DNA of 64,000 nucleotides, taken from Phycisphaerales bacterium (GTDB taxonomy: Bacteria; Planctomycetota; Phycisphaerae; Phycisphaerales; SM1A02). The notes below the pieces were generated by a model that had not been told where the DNA came from, did not search any database, and saw only the letters and a list, made by a program, of their open reading frames with translations. Position 1 is the first letter of the stretch, and every line of letters begins with the position of its first letter. A program made the position numbers and the translations under genes. Of the stretch, positions 1 to 8,949 are shown piece after piece. Location of the stretch: the NCBI GenBank assembly GCA_029260575.1, contig JAJDDB010000003.1:124001-188000 (forward strand), in the 5' to 3' direction.

Positions 1-617
1 ACATCCTGCACGGACAAATCAAACAGTCGCAGCTTTTCCTGCTCAACCAGAACCTGATACTCCGGCAACTCGCCGCCGATGACTGCAACTTGCGACACAC
101 CGGGAATCGCGAGCAGCTTGTTTCGAAGATCGAATTCAGCAAAGGCGCGCAGGTCCAGATCACGAACCGTCCCGCTCGGCGAGGACACTGCAAGCAACAT
201 GATCTCGCCGGTGATGGATGAGATCGGCGTCATCTCCGCATGCGCATCAGGCGGCAGATCTTCACGAATGGTGTCCAGCCGTTCTGCTACAAGCTGGCGG
301 GCCCGGTATATGTCCGTACCCCAGTCGAATTCGACATAGGCAATCGACAAACCAATTGCGCTTGACGTTCGAACACGACGAACACCGGGAATGCCGTTGA
401 CCGACGTCTCGATCGGAAACGTCACGTACTGTTCAACTTCGTCTGCTGCGAGGCCCGGTGATTCAGTCATGACCACGACCGTCGGCGCGTTGAGTTCCGG
501 AAACACATCAACAGGCATGCGTGACAGTTCAAACCCGGCAACGATCAACAACACGCCGGCGAGCACCAGTACAAGCGTCGAATGGCTCAGCGAGAATCGA
601 ATCAGTCGTTGTAACAT
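1..617 (-). CDS. CusA/CzcA-type heavy-metal RND efflux permease, N-terminal part (runs off the window)
   Basis: The frame opens with ATG at 617 and stays open to the window edge (205 codons). It begins MLQRLIRFSLSHSTLVLVLA, a first membrane helix, followed by SRMPVDVFPELNAPTVVVMT and TESPGLAADEVEQYVTFPIE, the signature of the first periplasmic porter domain of the HME-RND family (CusA, CzcA, CnrA). These inner-membrane trimers drive metal cations through a tripartite channel using proton flux. It lies 15 bases downstream of the adaptor gene, so the order is outer-membrane protein, adaptor, pump. Metal specificity cannot be judged because the membrane residues that determine it are outside the window. 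Confidence 0.9.
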   Translation of the reverse strand, partial: MLQRLIRFSLSHSTLVLVLAGVLLIVAGFELSRMPVDVFPELNAPTVVVMTESPGLAADEVEQYVTFPIETSVNGIPGVRRVRTSSAIGLSIAYVEFDWGTDIYRARQLVAERLDTIREDLPPDAHAEMTPISSITGEIMLLAVSSPSGTVRDLDLRAFAEFDLRNKLLAIPGVSQVAVIGGELPEYQVLVEQEKLRLFDLSVQD

Positions 618-632
618 CAGATTGATCCCTTT

Positions 633-1985
633 TCACTCTTCATTATGGAACGTGCCATCAGCATGGAAATGCCCGCCCTTCTGGCTGGTGCCATTTTGCT
701 GCGTTGCCAGTTTCAATTCGTACGCCCCGTCGAGAACGACTTCATCGTTGAGCATGAGCCCGCTGTTGATTGCGACCCATCTGCCATCGCTGACGCCCAT
801 GTCAGCTTCAACACGGATGGCTTTGTTCGGATCATCCGGGTCACGCCGAAACAGCACATGCACAAGGCCGTCTTTCACAATTGCAGATCGCGGGATAGCC
901 AGTGCTACGTTGTCCGTTGACTGCACAACGACTTCAAGAAATGCAGATACGCCGGGCCGCGTCCACGGCCGATGTTCTGCGGGCGTGGCAAGCAGGTTCA
1001 CTGTCCGTTGATCAGGATCGGCTTCAAGACCGAGCGTCAACGTTGCCGGTACGGCGTCGTTGATCGCCTGCCCGGGCGACTGAGGTGGAACGATGCGCGC
1101 CGACGCATCATTGGTAAACAGGAGCAGATCGCTTTGCAGTCCCATTGCCCGAAAACGCACACGTTTCGGGTCAACTGTTGTGAGTACAATCGAAGGCGGC
1201 ACGGCATACGCACCATCAGTCATCTGTAACGACTCAACAACGCCTGGCTGTGTTGCGAAAACCTCGACATGCCTGATCGTCTGGTACCTCGGCACCGACT
1301 TCCCGTGGACGGTCGTAGGTGTTGCCAGAGTTGCTTCGTCAATGCCGGTCGCCACCGCAGCACGATGCAGCGCGTGTTCGCGCGTCCGTTCCGCATTTGC
1401 AAGTTTCGTCTCGGCAAGCCGCAGTTCAGCATCCAGACGCGGCAGGCTTGCCTTGATCTCAGCGGCTTGCGATTCCAATTCGGCCAGTCTGAATTCCGCT
1501 GATGCCAGCGCATCGATTCGCTCATCGAGCAAAGTCAGTTGCGACTGCGCTTCAATTATCTTCTCTTTCGCAACCGCAATTTCAGCGCGACTCGATTCGA
1601 TGTCCTGCTCACCGATGATTATTTCGTGTTGCAGTTCCGGCCATTGCGGTGATGTGAATCGATACAGCAGATCACCAGGCTCCACCTCGTCGTACTGATC
1701 CACCAGCAACTCCACGCGTCCCGGCAGCGTGATTCGATACTCATGCCTGGCCAGCGGCTGCAGTTCAAACGCGCCGGGCACACGAACGGTATTGGCAACC
1801 GCCCGGCGCTCGACCTTCGCGAACGTAATGCCAAGGTTGCTGCGCACAGTCGGCGGAATGTCAATTCGGTTGGTCTGCGCTTCTTCAGCAGTCTCATCAG
1901 TCAAACCGGCATGCTCGTCATCACCTGACGTGCACGCAGGAAGTATGAGAAACAGTGCGCACAAGAGTACATACATGAGTTTCAT
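633..1985 (-). CDS. Efflux RND transporter periplasmic adaptor (CusB/HlyD family), lipoprotein
   Basis: 450 residues starting with a lipoprotein signal (LILPACTSG, Cys18). A beta-barrel/lipoyl half-motif (RITLPGRVELLVDQYDEVEPGD, near residues 84-105) is followed by a long alpha-hairpin of heptad character (about 115-210) and a second barrel, the order expected of membrane-fusion proteins that bridge an RND pump to TolC. The start ATG overlaps the stop of the TolC-like gene by four bases, so translation is probably coupled. Unlike the second adaptor in this window it has no Cys/His metal modules at its N terminus; the metal ligands of this operon may instead be on the His-rich small protein. 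Confidence 0.9.
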   Translation of the reverse strand: MKLMYVLLCALFLILPACTSGDDEHAGLTDETAEEAQTNRIDIPPTVRSNLGITFAKVERRAVANTVRVPGAFELQPLARHEYRITLPGRVELLVDQYDEVEPGDLLYRFTSPQWPELQHEIIIGEQDIESSRAEIAVAKEKIIEAQSQLTLLDERIDALASAEFRLAELESQAAEIKASLPRLDAELRLAETKLANAERTREHALHRAAVATGIDEATLATPTTVHGKSVPRYQTIRHVEVFATQPGVVESLQMTDGAYAVPPSIVLTTVDPKRVRFRAMGLQSDLLLFTNDASARIVPPQSPGQAINDAVPATLTLGLEADPDQRTVNLLATPAEHRPWTRPGVSAFLEVVVQSTDNVALAIPRSAIVKDGLVHVLFRRDPDDPNKAIRVEADMGVSDGRWVAINSGLMLNDEVVLDGAYELKLATQQNGTSQKGGHFHADGTFHNEE

Positions 1986-3433
1986 GGGTTCACCTCACCA
2001 TCGTCAGCAGAGCTGCGATCAATTGTTGTTGGCAGCTTCGGCCCCACGAGCATGTCGAACTCGGAAGCGGTCACCACCTGACGCAATCGCAGGTCTATCA
2101 ATTCCAGTTTCGTGTCCTGAGCGCGTGTCAGGCTTTCCAGCAGAACAAGCGCGCCCCCCTCACCAAGTTGCAGAAGCTGCCGAGCATCCTTGAGCTGCGC
2201 ATCCACAAGCGGAATCACATCCATTTCGATCGCAGTGCGCTGATCCGCCAACGATTGCGCCCGCACTCGAACAGCCGCAAGCGCACCGATAGTCCGCTCG
2301 TACATTGTTTCAATCTCTGCACGAGCAAGCGCCCGGGCCGCTGTCGTCTCTGCAATCTCCTGGCGATTGGCATTGAGAATTGGAATTGGAATTGCCCCAA
2401 GGAAACCGACTCTGGACTGGCCTTCATCCGATTCATATGCAGGGCCGATTGTCAGATCGGGATACTGCTTGAGAATGGCTCGTCGCAGCGACTGTTCAGC
2501 CACTTCGTATTCCGCGCGAAGCCGGGCCAGCGTCAGGTTCGTTACTGCAACATCAGCCGATGCATTCACTAACAGATCGTCAACATGCAGCGCTGCAACG
2601 AATGTGACCGGAGCTTCGGGCGCAAGCCCGAGTTGCATACGAAGTCCCAACTCAACCTCAGTTGCTTCGCCTTCAAAGCGGCGCAACTTCGTACGCTGTT
2701 GCAATCGTTCAATCGCAAACAGCGCAGCTTCCGTGCGCACCAGTTCACCCGCTTCAGCAAGCCGGCTCGTTGATGCCACCAGCGAATCCAGACCATCCAG
2801 AAGCGCGCGAGTCTCGTCAATGCGCAGTTGTAGTGCAGACCATCTGGCCCATGTTCGACGGAGCTGCAATCGCACATTCCATTCCGCCTCCGCCACGCGG
2901 TATAACTCCGCTTGCACAGCTGCATCAGCACGATCCTTCTCCGCCTCCAGCCGTCCCGACAGTGGAATTGTCAGCGCAAGCCCCGGCGACACAATCCACG
3001 GGTTGGCCACGCTTTCCGTGATCCGCAGTACATCGATCTGGAAGACCGGGTCTTCCCACAGGCCGGCATTGTCCGCTGTCGCAGCGGCAACTTCCGCTCG
3101 GGCCCGGGCCAGACGAAGATCAGCGTTGAAAACCAACGCAATCACTTCACCCTCAGCAATGGAAATCCCATCGGACGGATCAAATGTCGTCGGCCGATCA
3201 GACTGTTCATCAAGCTGGCTCGCAAATTCCAGCACCGGCTGGCTCACCGGCGATCGCGCATGCCATGCGTCACTGTGTTCCGCTAGATCAAGCGGTTTGC
3301 GCTCATAGGTCTGACAGCCGACGGACAAAAACGTCACGACAGCCGCCGCCAGGAGCGGACCAGATTTCTTCAATTGCACAAAACGTCTCCGTCTGCTGGG
3401 TACGAGATAGACACGAGAATGAACCGGGCGCAT
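1982..3433 (-). CDS. TolC-family outer-membrane efflux protein, lipoprotein
   Basis: 483 residues when started at ATG 3433; a TTG one codon upstream is possible. A signal sequence ends in the lipobox LSVGCQTYE. The rest has the TolC fold pattern: two repeats of long amphipathic helices with motifs of the CusC/CzcC type, such as EGEVIALVFNADLRLARARA and GLALTIPLSGRLEAEKDRAD. It would form the outer-membrane exit duct for the adaptor and pump encoded next. The start codon lies inside a small hairpin (GCGCAT, three-base loop, ATGCGC), which could reduce initiation when folded; this is an inference from sequence only. Confidence 0.88.
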   Translation of the reverse strand: MRPVHSRVYLVPSRRRRFVQLKKSGPLLAAAVVTFLSVGCQTYERKPLDLAEHSDAWHARSPVSQPVLEFASQLDEQSDRPTTFDPSDGISIAEGEVIALVFNADLRLARARAEVAAATADNAGLWEDPVFQIDVLRITESVANPWIVSPGLALTIPLSGRLEAEKDRADAAVQAELYRVAEAEWNVRLQLRRTWARWSALQLRIDETRALLDGLDSLVASTSRLAEAGELVRTEAALFAIERLQQRTKLRRFEGEATEVELGLRMQLGLAPEAPVTFVAALHVDDLLVNASADVAVTNLTLARLRAEYEVAEQSLRRAILKQYPDLTIGPAYESDEGQSRVGFLGAIPIPILNANRQEIAETTAARALARAEIETMYERTIGALAAVRVRAQSLADQRTAIEMDVIPLVDAQLKDARQLLQLGEGGALVLLESLTRAQDTKLELIDLRLRQVVTASEFDMLVGPKLPTTIDRSSADDGEVNP

Positions 3434-3457
3434 CAAATGCGCATGGTTGATTTCGTG

Positions 3458-3922
3458 CTACACCAACAGGATGACGCTGCGGACAGACTCTAATGTCCTG
3501 TCGGCAATACCACGTTGCAGCGGTCGCGCAGCTTGACCGCGAGGCTGTCCGTCAATGCGGACGAGCTCCGAAGCCGACTGTGGTGCCGGTAGCTCATTGT
3601 GCTGTTCGGTTTCGTGGCGGCGAATCGAAAGCATTCGAGATTCGACGCAGTCGCAGCCGTGATGGCACAGACAATGATGGTGCGCTGTCGCCCCGTCGGA
3701 ATCTTCTGCTTCACAACGTGTCGACAGTTCGTGATGCCCTTGATGGACATGATGATCGTGAATAGAACGACCCGCACCGTCATGGACATGTGCGTGTACA
3801 TGATCATGCGCTGATGCTGCGGCGTGAACATGCAGAATCTCGCTGGATGCACGGCTCCAGACCATGGTCAAACCGACCATAATCGTGATTGCAAGCAGCA
3901 GGTTGGAGAAACTCATCTTCAT
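3458..3922 (-). CDS. Small secreted His/Cys-rich putative metal-binding protein heading an efflux operon
   Basis: 154 residues. An N-terminal hydrophobic segment (LLLAITIMVGLTMVWSRAS) looks like a signal peptide or anchor. It is followed by a histidine-dense stretch (HDHVHAHVHDG, HDHHVHQGHH) and a Cys cluster (CLCHHGCDC), both plausible sites for soft or borderline metal ions. It precedes the TolC gene by 24 bases and is presumably the first gene of the operon. Its C terminus, SVRSVILLV, is also found on the unrelated-looking Cys-rich protein that heads the second efflux operon of this window. No family is recognised with certainty; a periplasmic metal chaperone or buffer is the inferred role. 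Confidence 0.75.
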   Translation of the reverse strand: MKMSFSNLLLAITIMVGLTMVWSRASSEILHVHAAASAHDHVHAHVHDGAGRSIHDHHVHQGHHELSTRCEAEDSDGATAHHHCLCHHGCDCVESRMLSIRRHETEQHNELPAPQSASELVRIDGQPRGQAARPLQRGIADRTLESVRSVILLV

Positions 3923-4009
3923 CTGTTCAGATTCTAACGTCAGTCAATACCTTTTCTTTCAATGCATTCCCGCACCCATCAATCGTGGCTGGCGTTTGCG
4001 GGTCCTTCC

Positions 4010-5038
4010 CTAAGCTGCCACCCGATGCGTCGCGAAATCCTGACTGCACAGGGTCAATGACTGCAGATTCCCCGCGACGATAAGCGTGTCGCCGCCGCAA
4101 AGCAATTCCTCATGGTTTGGCCGTTGCTGCGGCACTGCTCCGCTCCGGGCATGGGCGACAAAGACAATATCCGGGTGCATCGCACCGTACGCCTGAATCG
4201 TCATGCCTTCGAGCTGCGAGCCACCCTCGATCTTCAATTCGATCAGGGAGAAGCCGGACTCGGAGTGGTCATGGTTGAGAATCTGTGCCAGGGCCGGGTT
4301 GAGAAGACACTGCACAATCTGCTGCGCGCCGCTTCGTGAAGGCGAAACCACAATGTCCGATCCCGCACGCTCACACTTCAGGACGTTTGTGTCGTGATCC
4401 ACACGACTGATGATCTGCACCGTTGAGCTCAAGTGCCGAGCACTCAGCGCGATCACGATGTTCTCGGTGTCATTTGGCGTCACACAGGCAATGCATCTCG
4501 CATCATCAATGCCCGCCAGGATCAGAATTTCATCCTTCGTGGCATCACCGATCAACGCGTTGCCGCCTTGTGCAATGAGTTGCTCGACCGCATCGTTGTC
4601 CAGATCGATCGCCACAAAATTCCGTCCTTCAGCTATGAGACGCTGACAGATTTGTCGCCCGATTCTGCCGAGCCCGCACACAATGAAGTGATCTGACATT
4701 CGTCGCACCTTCCGAACTTCTCGCGCCTGGGCTGTTGCCCGAAACTGCACTGCTGCATGGATTATCTGGCTGAATGAATACGTCGCAACACTCAGCCCGC
4801 CCAGCAGCAACACTGCTGTAAACCGCTCGCCGACCTCAGACAGCCCGTAGTGGCCGTACCCGACTGTTGTGATCGTGATGATCGTAAAAAACAGTGCCTT
4901 CCAGAAATCCCAGCCTTCAATCACCATGTAGCCGAACGTGCCGATCGACACGACCGTAGCGATGCCGAACAGCGCCCGACACAGGCTCCGCCGGGCTTTA
5001 TCATTCTGGAGCGAAATGCCGTTCATGAGATTGCACAT
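4010..5038 (-). CDS. Two-helix potassium channel with cytoplasmic RCK (TrkA-N) domain
   Basis: 342 residues. Two membrane helices (about 22-40 and 74-97) flank a pore loop with the selectivity filter TITTVGYGHYG (TVGYG at residues 58-62). After the second helix comes a Rossmann RCK domain starting SDHFIVCGLGRIGRQICQRL, where GLGRIG is the nucleotide-binding loop, and a shorter TrkA-C-like region to the end. This is the layout of MthK/Kch-type ligand-gated K+ channels. Transcribed alone, about 90 bases upstream of the His-rich gene. Met5 (MNGIS) is an alternative start. Confidence 0.92.
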   Translation of the reverse strand: MCNLMNGISLQNDKARRSLCRALFGIATVVSIGTFGYMVIEGWDFWKALFFTIITITTVGYGHYGLSEVGERFTAVLLLGGLSVATYSFSQIIHAAVQFRATAQAREVRKVRRMSDHFIVCGLGRIGRQICQRLIAEGRNFVAIDLDNDAVEQLIAQGGNALIGDATKDEILILAGIDDARCIACVTPNDTENIVIALSARHLSSTVQIISRVDHDTNVLKCERAGSDIVVSPSRSGAQQIVQCLLNPALAQILNHDHSESGFSLIELKIEGGSQLEGMTIQAYGAMHPDIVFVAHARSGAVPQQRPNHEELLCGGDTLIVAGNLQSLTLCSQDFATHRVAA

Positions 5039-5388
5039 CTATCGGCTGTTGAGCAGGGCAATCCGAACACCGCCTGACACCACCCCAACACTTCAGCACA
5101 TTCTCGGACGTGTCGCAGATTTCCTCAGCATCAACCGCCGGTTCGCTGCGTCTCGAAACCGAAATCAAGTACGTTGACAATGCCTCCGATACCCCTTTGA
5201 ACGTCAGTTCTGGACTTTCACCCCACGCTGGCGTATCGTATATCCACTCCGTGGACCAAAATCCCCACTGGAAGCACAACTACAGACACCGGTGGCTTTT
5301 TTGAGGACGCGGCACGCGTCCGGCGGATTTTCCGGTTTCGAGGGCACCGGAAGCCCACCTTCTCCGGAATCTGAGATCAAGAACACAT
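5039..5388. other. Intergenic region between divergent K+ channel and DEAD-box helicase genes
   Basis: No convincing gene; the short frames here lack codon bias and ribosome sites. It must hold the divergent promoters and a long leader for the helicase gene. A hairpin followed by a T run sits about 90 bases before the helicase start (listed separately). Confidence 0.6.
5265..5303 (+). terminator. Possible intrinsic terminator or attenuator in the helicase leader
   Basis: CCACTGG and CCGGTGG can form a 7-bp stem with one G-U pair and a 17-base loop, directly followed by CTTTTTTG. It faces the helicase gene but no coding gene lies upstream on the same strand, so a leader attenuator or the end of a short RNA are both possible. 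The long loop makes this weak evidence. Confidence 0.3.
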
Positions 5389-6744
5389 ATGAAGTTTCAA
5401 GAACTCCGGCTCGCTGAGCCTATCGTTCGCGCCGTGACCGCAGAAGGTTACACGCAAGCTACTCCCATCCAGGCCCAGGCTATTCCCCCGGCAATGGCTG
5501 GCCAGGACATCCTTGGCTGCGCCCAGACAGGTACCGGCAAGACCGGCGGCTTTGCGCTGCCACTGCTGCACCGACTTGCCGCGTCAACCGAAGGCGCCGC
5601 CAAGCCCAATCGCAACGGCAGCAAGAAGCGCAATCGCAATACGCAAGGCAGTGGCAAACCACGCGCCCTGATCCTGTGCCCCACTCGCGAACTGGCAACG
5701 CAGATTTACGAAAGCTTCCGAACCTACGGAAAGTATCTTCCGCTGCGACACACTGTTGTCTTTGGCGGCGTGAACCAGTACCGCCAGGTCCGCGCGCTGC
5801 AGGCCGGCATCGATGTACTTGTCGCTACCCCCGGCCGACTGCTCGACCTTATCAACCAGGGCTTCATCGACCTGAGCGGCGTCGAAATGCTCGTGCTTGA
5901 TGAAGCTGATCGCATGCTCGACATGGGTTTCATTCACGACATCCGCAAGATTGTTGAGCGCATGCCCGCGCGCCGCCAGACGCTGCTGTTCTCCGCAACG
6001 ATGCCGAAAGAGATTCAGAAGCTCGCCGATTCGATTCTGCACAATCCAGCGATCGTAAAGGTCGCTCATGAAGCCACCACTGCAGATGCGATCACGCAAT
6101 CCGTGTATATGGTTACCAAGCAGAACAAACCCGCATTGCTCGAGAGGCTTCTCGATCACAAATCTGTCGGTCGGACGCTGATCTTCACACGCACGAAATA
6201 CGGCGCAGACAAACTGGTCCGCTATCTGAAGAAGACCGGCTTCAATGCCGACGCCATCCACGGCAACAAGAGCCAGAACGCACGAACGCGCGCACTGGAT
6301 GCCTTCCGCAGCGGTAAAGCGCCGATTCTTGTTGCTACTGACGTTGCTTCGCGCGGCATCGATGTCGATGAAATCACCCACGTCATCAACTTCGATATGC
6401 CCGCGCCGCCGGAGACATATGTGCATCGCATCGGGCGAACAGCCCGGGCTGGCGCCAAAGGTGTTGCACTGTCATTTTGCGACTACCACGAAATTGACGA
6501 CCTTCGAGCGATTGAAGAATCGGTTGACCGCAAACTTCCGGTCGCCACGGACCACTCCGATCTGGTCTTTGAAGCTCCAGCAGCCGGGCCGAAGCGGCGC
6601 GACAGTCGTGCATCATCACGGCGCAAGAGCAGCGGCCCGCAGCAGCGCAGGCGCCGCCGCGGCTCGAGTAACGGTCAATCAAATCAGTCGCGTGGCAACG
6701 GCGGTTCAGGGCGTTCACGCAGAACACGGCGATCCGCCGCGTAA
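5389..6744 (+). CDS. rhlE: DEAD-box ATP-dependent RNA helicase, RhlE type
   Basis: 451 residues with all superfamily-2 motifs in order: Q motif ([10 protein letters not shown], 21-30), motif I AQTGTGKT (45-52), PTRELA (98-103), DEAD (171-174), SAT (202-204), and [10 protein letters not shown] (346-355). A basic Arg/Ser/Gly-rich tail (from about 395) is typical of RhlE proteins and binds RNA non-specifically. RhlE helicases remodel RNA in ribosome assembly and mRNA decay, often at low temperature. A Lys/Arg/Asn-rich insert (about 68-92) between motifs I and Ia is longer than usual. It is monocistronic and converges on the phosphatase gene 34 bases downstream. Confidence 0.95.
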   Translation: MKFQELRLAEPIVRAVTAEGYTQATPIQAQAIPPAMAGQDILGCAQTGTGKTGGFALPLLHRLAASTEGAAKPNRNGSKKRNRNTQGSGKPRALILCPTRELATQIYESFRTYGKYLPLRHTVVFGGVNQYRQVRALQAGIDVLVATPGRLLDLINQGFIDLSGVEMLVLDEADRMLDMGFIHDIRKIVERMPARRQTLLFSATMPKEIQKLADSILHNPAIVKVAHEATTADAITQSVYMVTKQNKPALLERLLDHKSVGRTLIFTRTKYGADKLVRYLKKTGFNADAIHGNKSQNARTRALDAFRSGKAPILVATDVASRGIDVDEITHVINFDMPAPPETYVHRIGRTARAGAKGVALSFCDYHEIDDLRAIEESVDRKLPVATDHSDLVFEAPAAGPKRRDSRASSRRKSSGPQQRRRRRGSSNGQSNQSRGNGGSGRSRRTRRSAA

Positions 6745-6778
6745 GACATGTGATGACAGCAATTCAGATTCTGCTCTG

Positions 6779-7480
6779 CTAATCGCCATGCACGACCAGC
6801 GGCGCTGCGTCGCTATACGATCCTGTCTGCATGTTCGGTGGAAGGTGACCGACATCACCCACTGATAGAATCTTAAACGACCCGTCTACATGAACGCGAA
6901 TGACGGTCATGCTGCAATTGCCAACTGACATTGTCAGCCACGAATGCGGGTCCACATCCTGCGCGCGTGTGACTAGGTATCTGATCACATTGCCGTGACA
7001 CACAAGCACATCGTGCCGATCGCGTTCCGGTGACGGCACGAAGAATTCATCGAACGCCCGCTGCAGTTGCTCCTCACATTCTGCAGCTTCGCCCGGTTCC
7101 AGCGTCTGCATGATGTCCTGTCGGCGTGTCGTCGGAGTACATTCTCGAAGTACGCGCGTCTGCTGTACTTCCAAATCTGGAAACTCTTCGTGAATCACCC
7201 GCGCTGTCTGGCGCGCCCGCGTCATCGTGCTCGAATACAGCGCATCAACCTCAACGGGCAGCGCCCGCAAACGCGCCCCTACCAGCCGTGCTTGCGCCAC
7301 GCCCAATGGCACAAGCGCCTTGCCAACATCCGGATCAGCAACATCTGCATGATCGTAGAAGCCGTGGCGGATGAGATAGATCGTGCGCACGCCGTTGCCT
7401 TCAACGACGATCTCCGCACTCGGCGACGGTTCAGCACCTGACAGTAACAGCAGCAACAACGCGATGGTGATGATCTTCAT
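6779..7480 (-). CDS. Exported histidine phosphatase family protein (phosphoglycerate mutase fold)
   Basis: 233 residues from ATG 7480. A hydrophobic leader (MKIITIALLLLLLSG) suggests export. The catalytic RHG motif is present (IYLIRHGFYDHAD), with the second conserved arginine in SSTMTRARQTA and the second histidine in DVLVCHGNVIRYL. This matches the PGAM5/SixA-like branch of phosphohistidine-forming phosphatases. A TTG start at 7510 would overlap the stop of the upstream dehydrogenase gene (TTGA), so the pair is probably cotranscribed. The substrate is unknown. Confidence 0.88.
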   Translation of the reverse strand: MKIITIALLLLLLSGAEPSPSAEIVVEGNGVRTIYLIRHGFYDHADVADPDVGKALVPLGVAQARLVGARLRALPVEVDALYSSTMTRARQTARVIHEEFPDLEVQQTRVLRECTPTTRRQDIMQTLEPGEAAECEEQLQRAFDEFFVPSPERDRHDVLVCHGNVIRYLVTRAQDVDPHSWLTMSVGNCSMTVIRVHVDGSFKILSVGDVGHLPPNMQTGSYSDAAPLVVHGD

Positions 7481-7506
7481 GCAACCATCGTAAACGATTG
7501 CAATGC

Positions 7507-8637
7507 TCAATACCCCACAGATTTGTCCACAACGTTCAGTAGTGGCTCACCCTTGCCGAACCTGCGAATGTTTTCAAGGTACGTCTGCTTCCACACTTCT
7601 GATGTCAGTGCCGACCGGCTCGAAACATGCGGTGTGATCACGACGTTGGGCATCGCCCAAAGCACATGATCAGCCGGCAGGGGCTCGGGATCTGTGACAT
7701 CCAGACATGCCCCTGCAAGGTGTGAGTTCTGCAACGCCTCGACAAGCGCATCCGTATCAACAACCTTGCCGCGCGCGACATTGACCAGATACGAACCCTG
7801 CTTCATTGCCGCAAACTCGTCAGCGCCGATCATCCCGCGGGTTTCATCTGTGAGCGGAACGCACAGCACGACCACATCCGCTTCACCAAGAAACCGCATC
7901 AAATCCTCCGGCGTTCCCTGCTCATCGACGTACTCCGGCGGGTCAGTCCTGCTGCGCCGCGTCGCCAACACGCGCATGCCGAACCCCTTGCCGATCTTTG
8001 CGACTTCGTTACCAATCCCGCCAAGTCCCACCACGACAAGCGTTCTACCGTGCAATGCGATCGGCTGCATCCCGCTGCCACGGGAATCCCACGTGCCCGC
8101 CTGATCCGGATGCGTGTAGTGGCGCACGTCGCGCGTCAGCGTCAGCAACATTGCAAAACAATGCTCTGCGATTGTCGCTCCGTGTACCCCCTGCATGTTC
8201 GTCATGACGATGCGATCACTCTCGCGCAGCGCATCAACACGCAGATAGCGCTCAACACCTGCACTCGGCGATTGCACCCAGACAAGATGCTCTGCGCTGT
8301 CCATAAACGCTTCTGTCACATAGCGCGCGTCCACGCCGTGAGCGTTCGGCGCCAGCCGCAACACTTCCTCAGCAGACTCGGGCGTGATGATCCGAACGTT
8401 CGGCGCACTTTCGCGCAACATCCCGAGATCTTCAGCAGTCAATGACCCCGCAAGGTACGTCAATTGCGTGCGGCCGGCATCTGTATCAACAGCAATCTGC
8501 TGCGTGCTCGATGCACGTGATGGCGGTGTGGCTTGCTCCGCACCGGCCTCGACAACGATGAGCGACGCGCCAAAAGCGATGATCAGCAGCGCTGGATACA
8601 AAATCGCATTCTTCACCAAGTGCATTGTCTTCAACAT
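7507..8637 (-). CDS. D-2-hydroxyacid dehydrogenase family protein with an N-terminal membrane/export segment
   Basis: 376 residues from ATG 8637. The NAD(P)-binding loop is VVVGLGGIGNEVAKIG; the catalytic Arg, Glu and His of the family are in LVNVARGKVVDTDAL, DVTDPEPLPADH and VVITPHVSS. The enzymes reduce 2-keto acids to D-2-hydroxy acids with NAD(P)H. What is odd is the leader (ILYPALLIIAFGASLIVVEA), a clear hydrophobic segment followed by a Ser/Thr/Gln-rich linker: cytoplasmic dehydrogenases lack this. It suggests membrane anchoring or transport in folded form. It is followed by the phosphatase gene with a near overlap. Confidence 0.88.
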   Translation of the reverse strand: MLKTMHLVKNAILYPALLIIAFGASLIVVEAGAEQATPPSRASSTQQIAVDTDAGRTQLTYLAGSLTAEDLGMLRESAPNVRIITPESAEEVLRLAPNAHGVDARYVTEAFMDSAEHLVWVQSPSAGVERYLRVDALRESDRIVMTNMQGVHGATIAEHCFAMLLTLTRDVRHYTHPDQAGTWDSRGSGMQPIALHGRTLVVVGLGGIGNEVAKIGKGFGMRVLATRRSRTDPPEYVDEQGTPEDLMRFLGEADVVVLCVPLTDETRGMIGADEFAAMKQGSYLVNVARGKVVDTDALVEALQNSHLAGACLDVTDPEPLPADHVLWAMPNVVITPHVSSRSALTSEVWKQTYLENIRRFGKGEPLLNVVDKSVGY

Positions 8638-8949
8638 GTTCTCTTTCGATGCACAAGCCTGTGCAGTGTTGTTGCCCATCTTCCAACCGAGAAGTTGTCA
8701 ACACTCTGGCTCAATCGCGCGACGTCCAAATCGTTGGCCACTGCCTTGTCAAAACGTGCTGTTGGGACCCACAATACCACTGTAAAAGCAATCCAAGGAC
8801 GTGTTATAGGAACAGATACTGGAAAGTGCCGCAGCAGTACCCCATGACGGGAAGATAATTCTGGCCAGCACTCGCAAATAGGGTTATGGTGATTTTAGGT
8901 GTGGGGACACCGGGATGAAGCGGGTGTAGAGCCTGGAAGGGTCGTGAGG
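8638..8949. other. Intergenic region between divergent dehydrogenase and metalloprotease genes
   Basis: No gene supported. It should contain two divergent promoters. A small hairpin (GGTGT, four-base loop, ACACC) lies about 40 bases upstream of the protease start; nothing else could be assigned. Confidence 0.55.
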
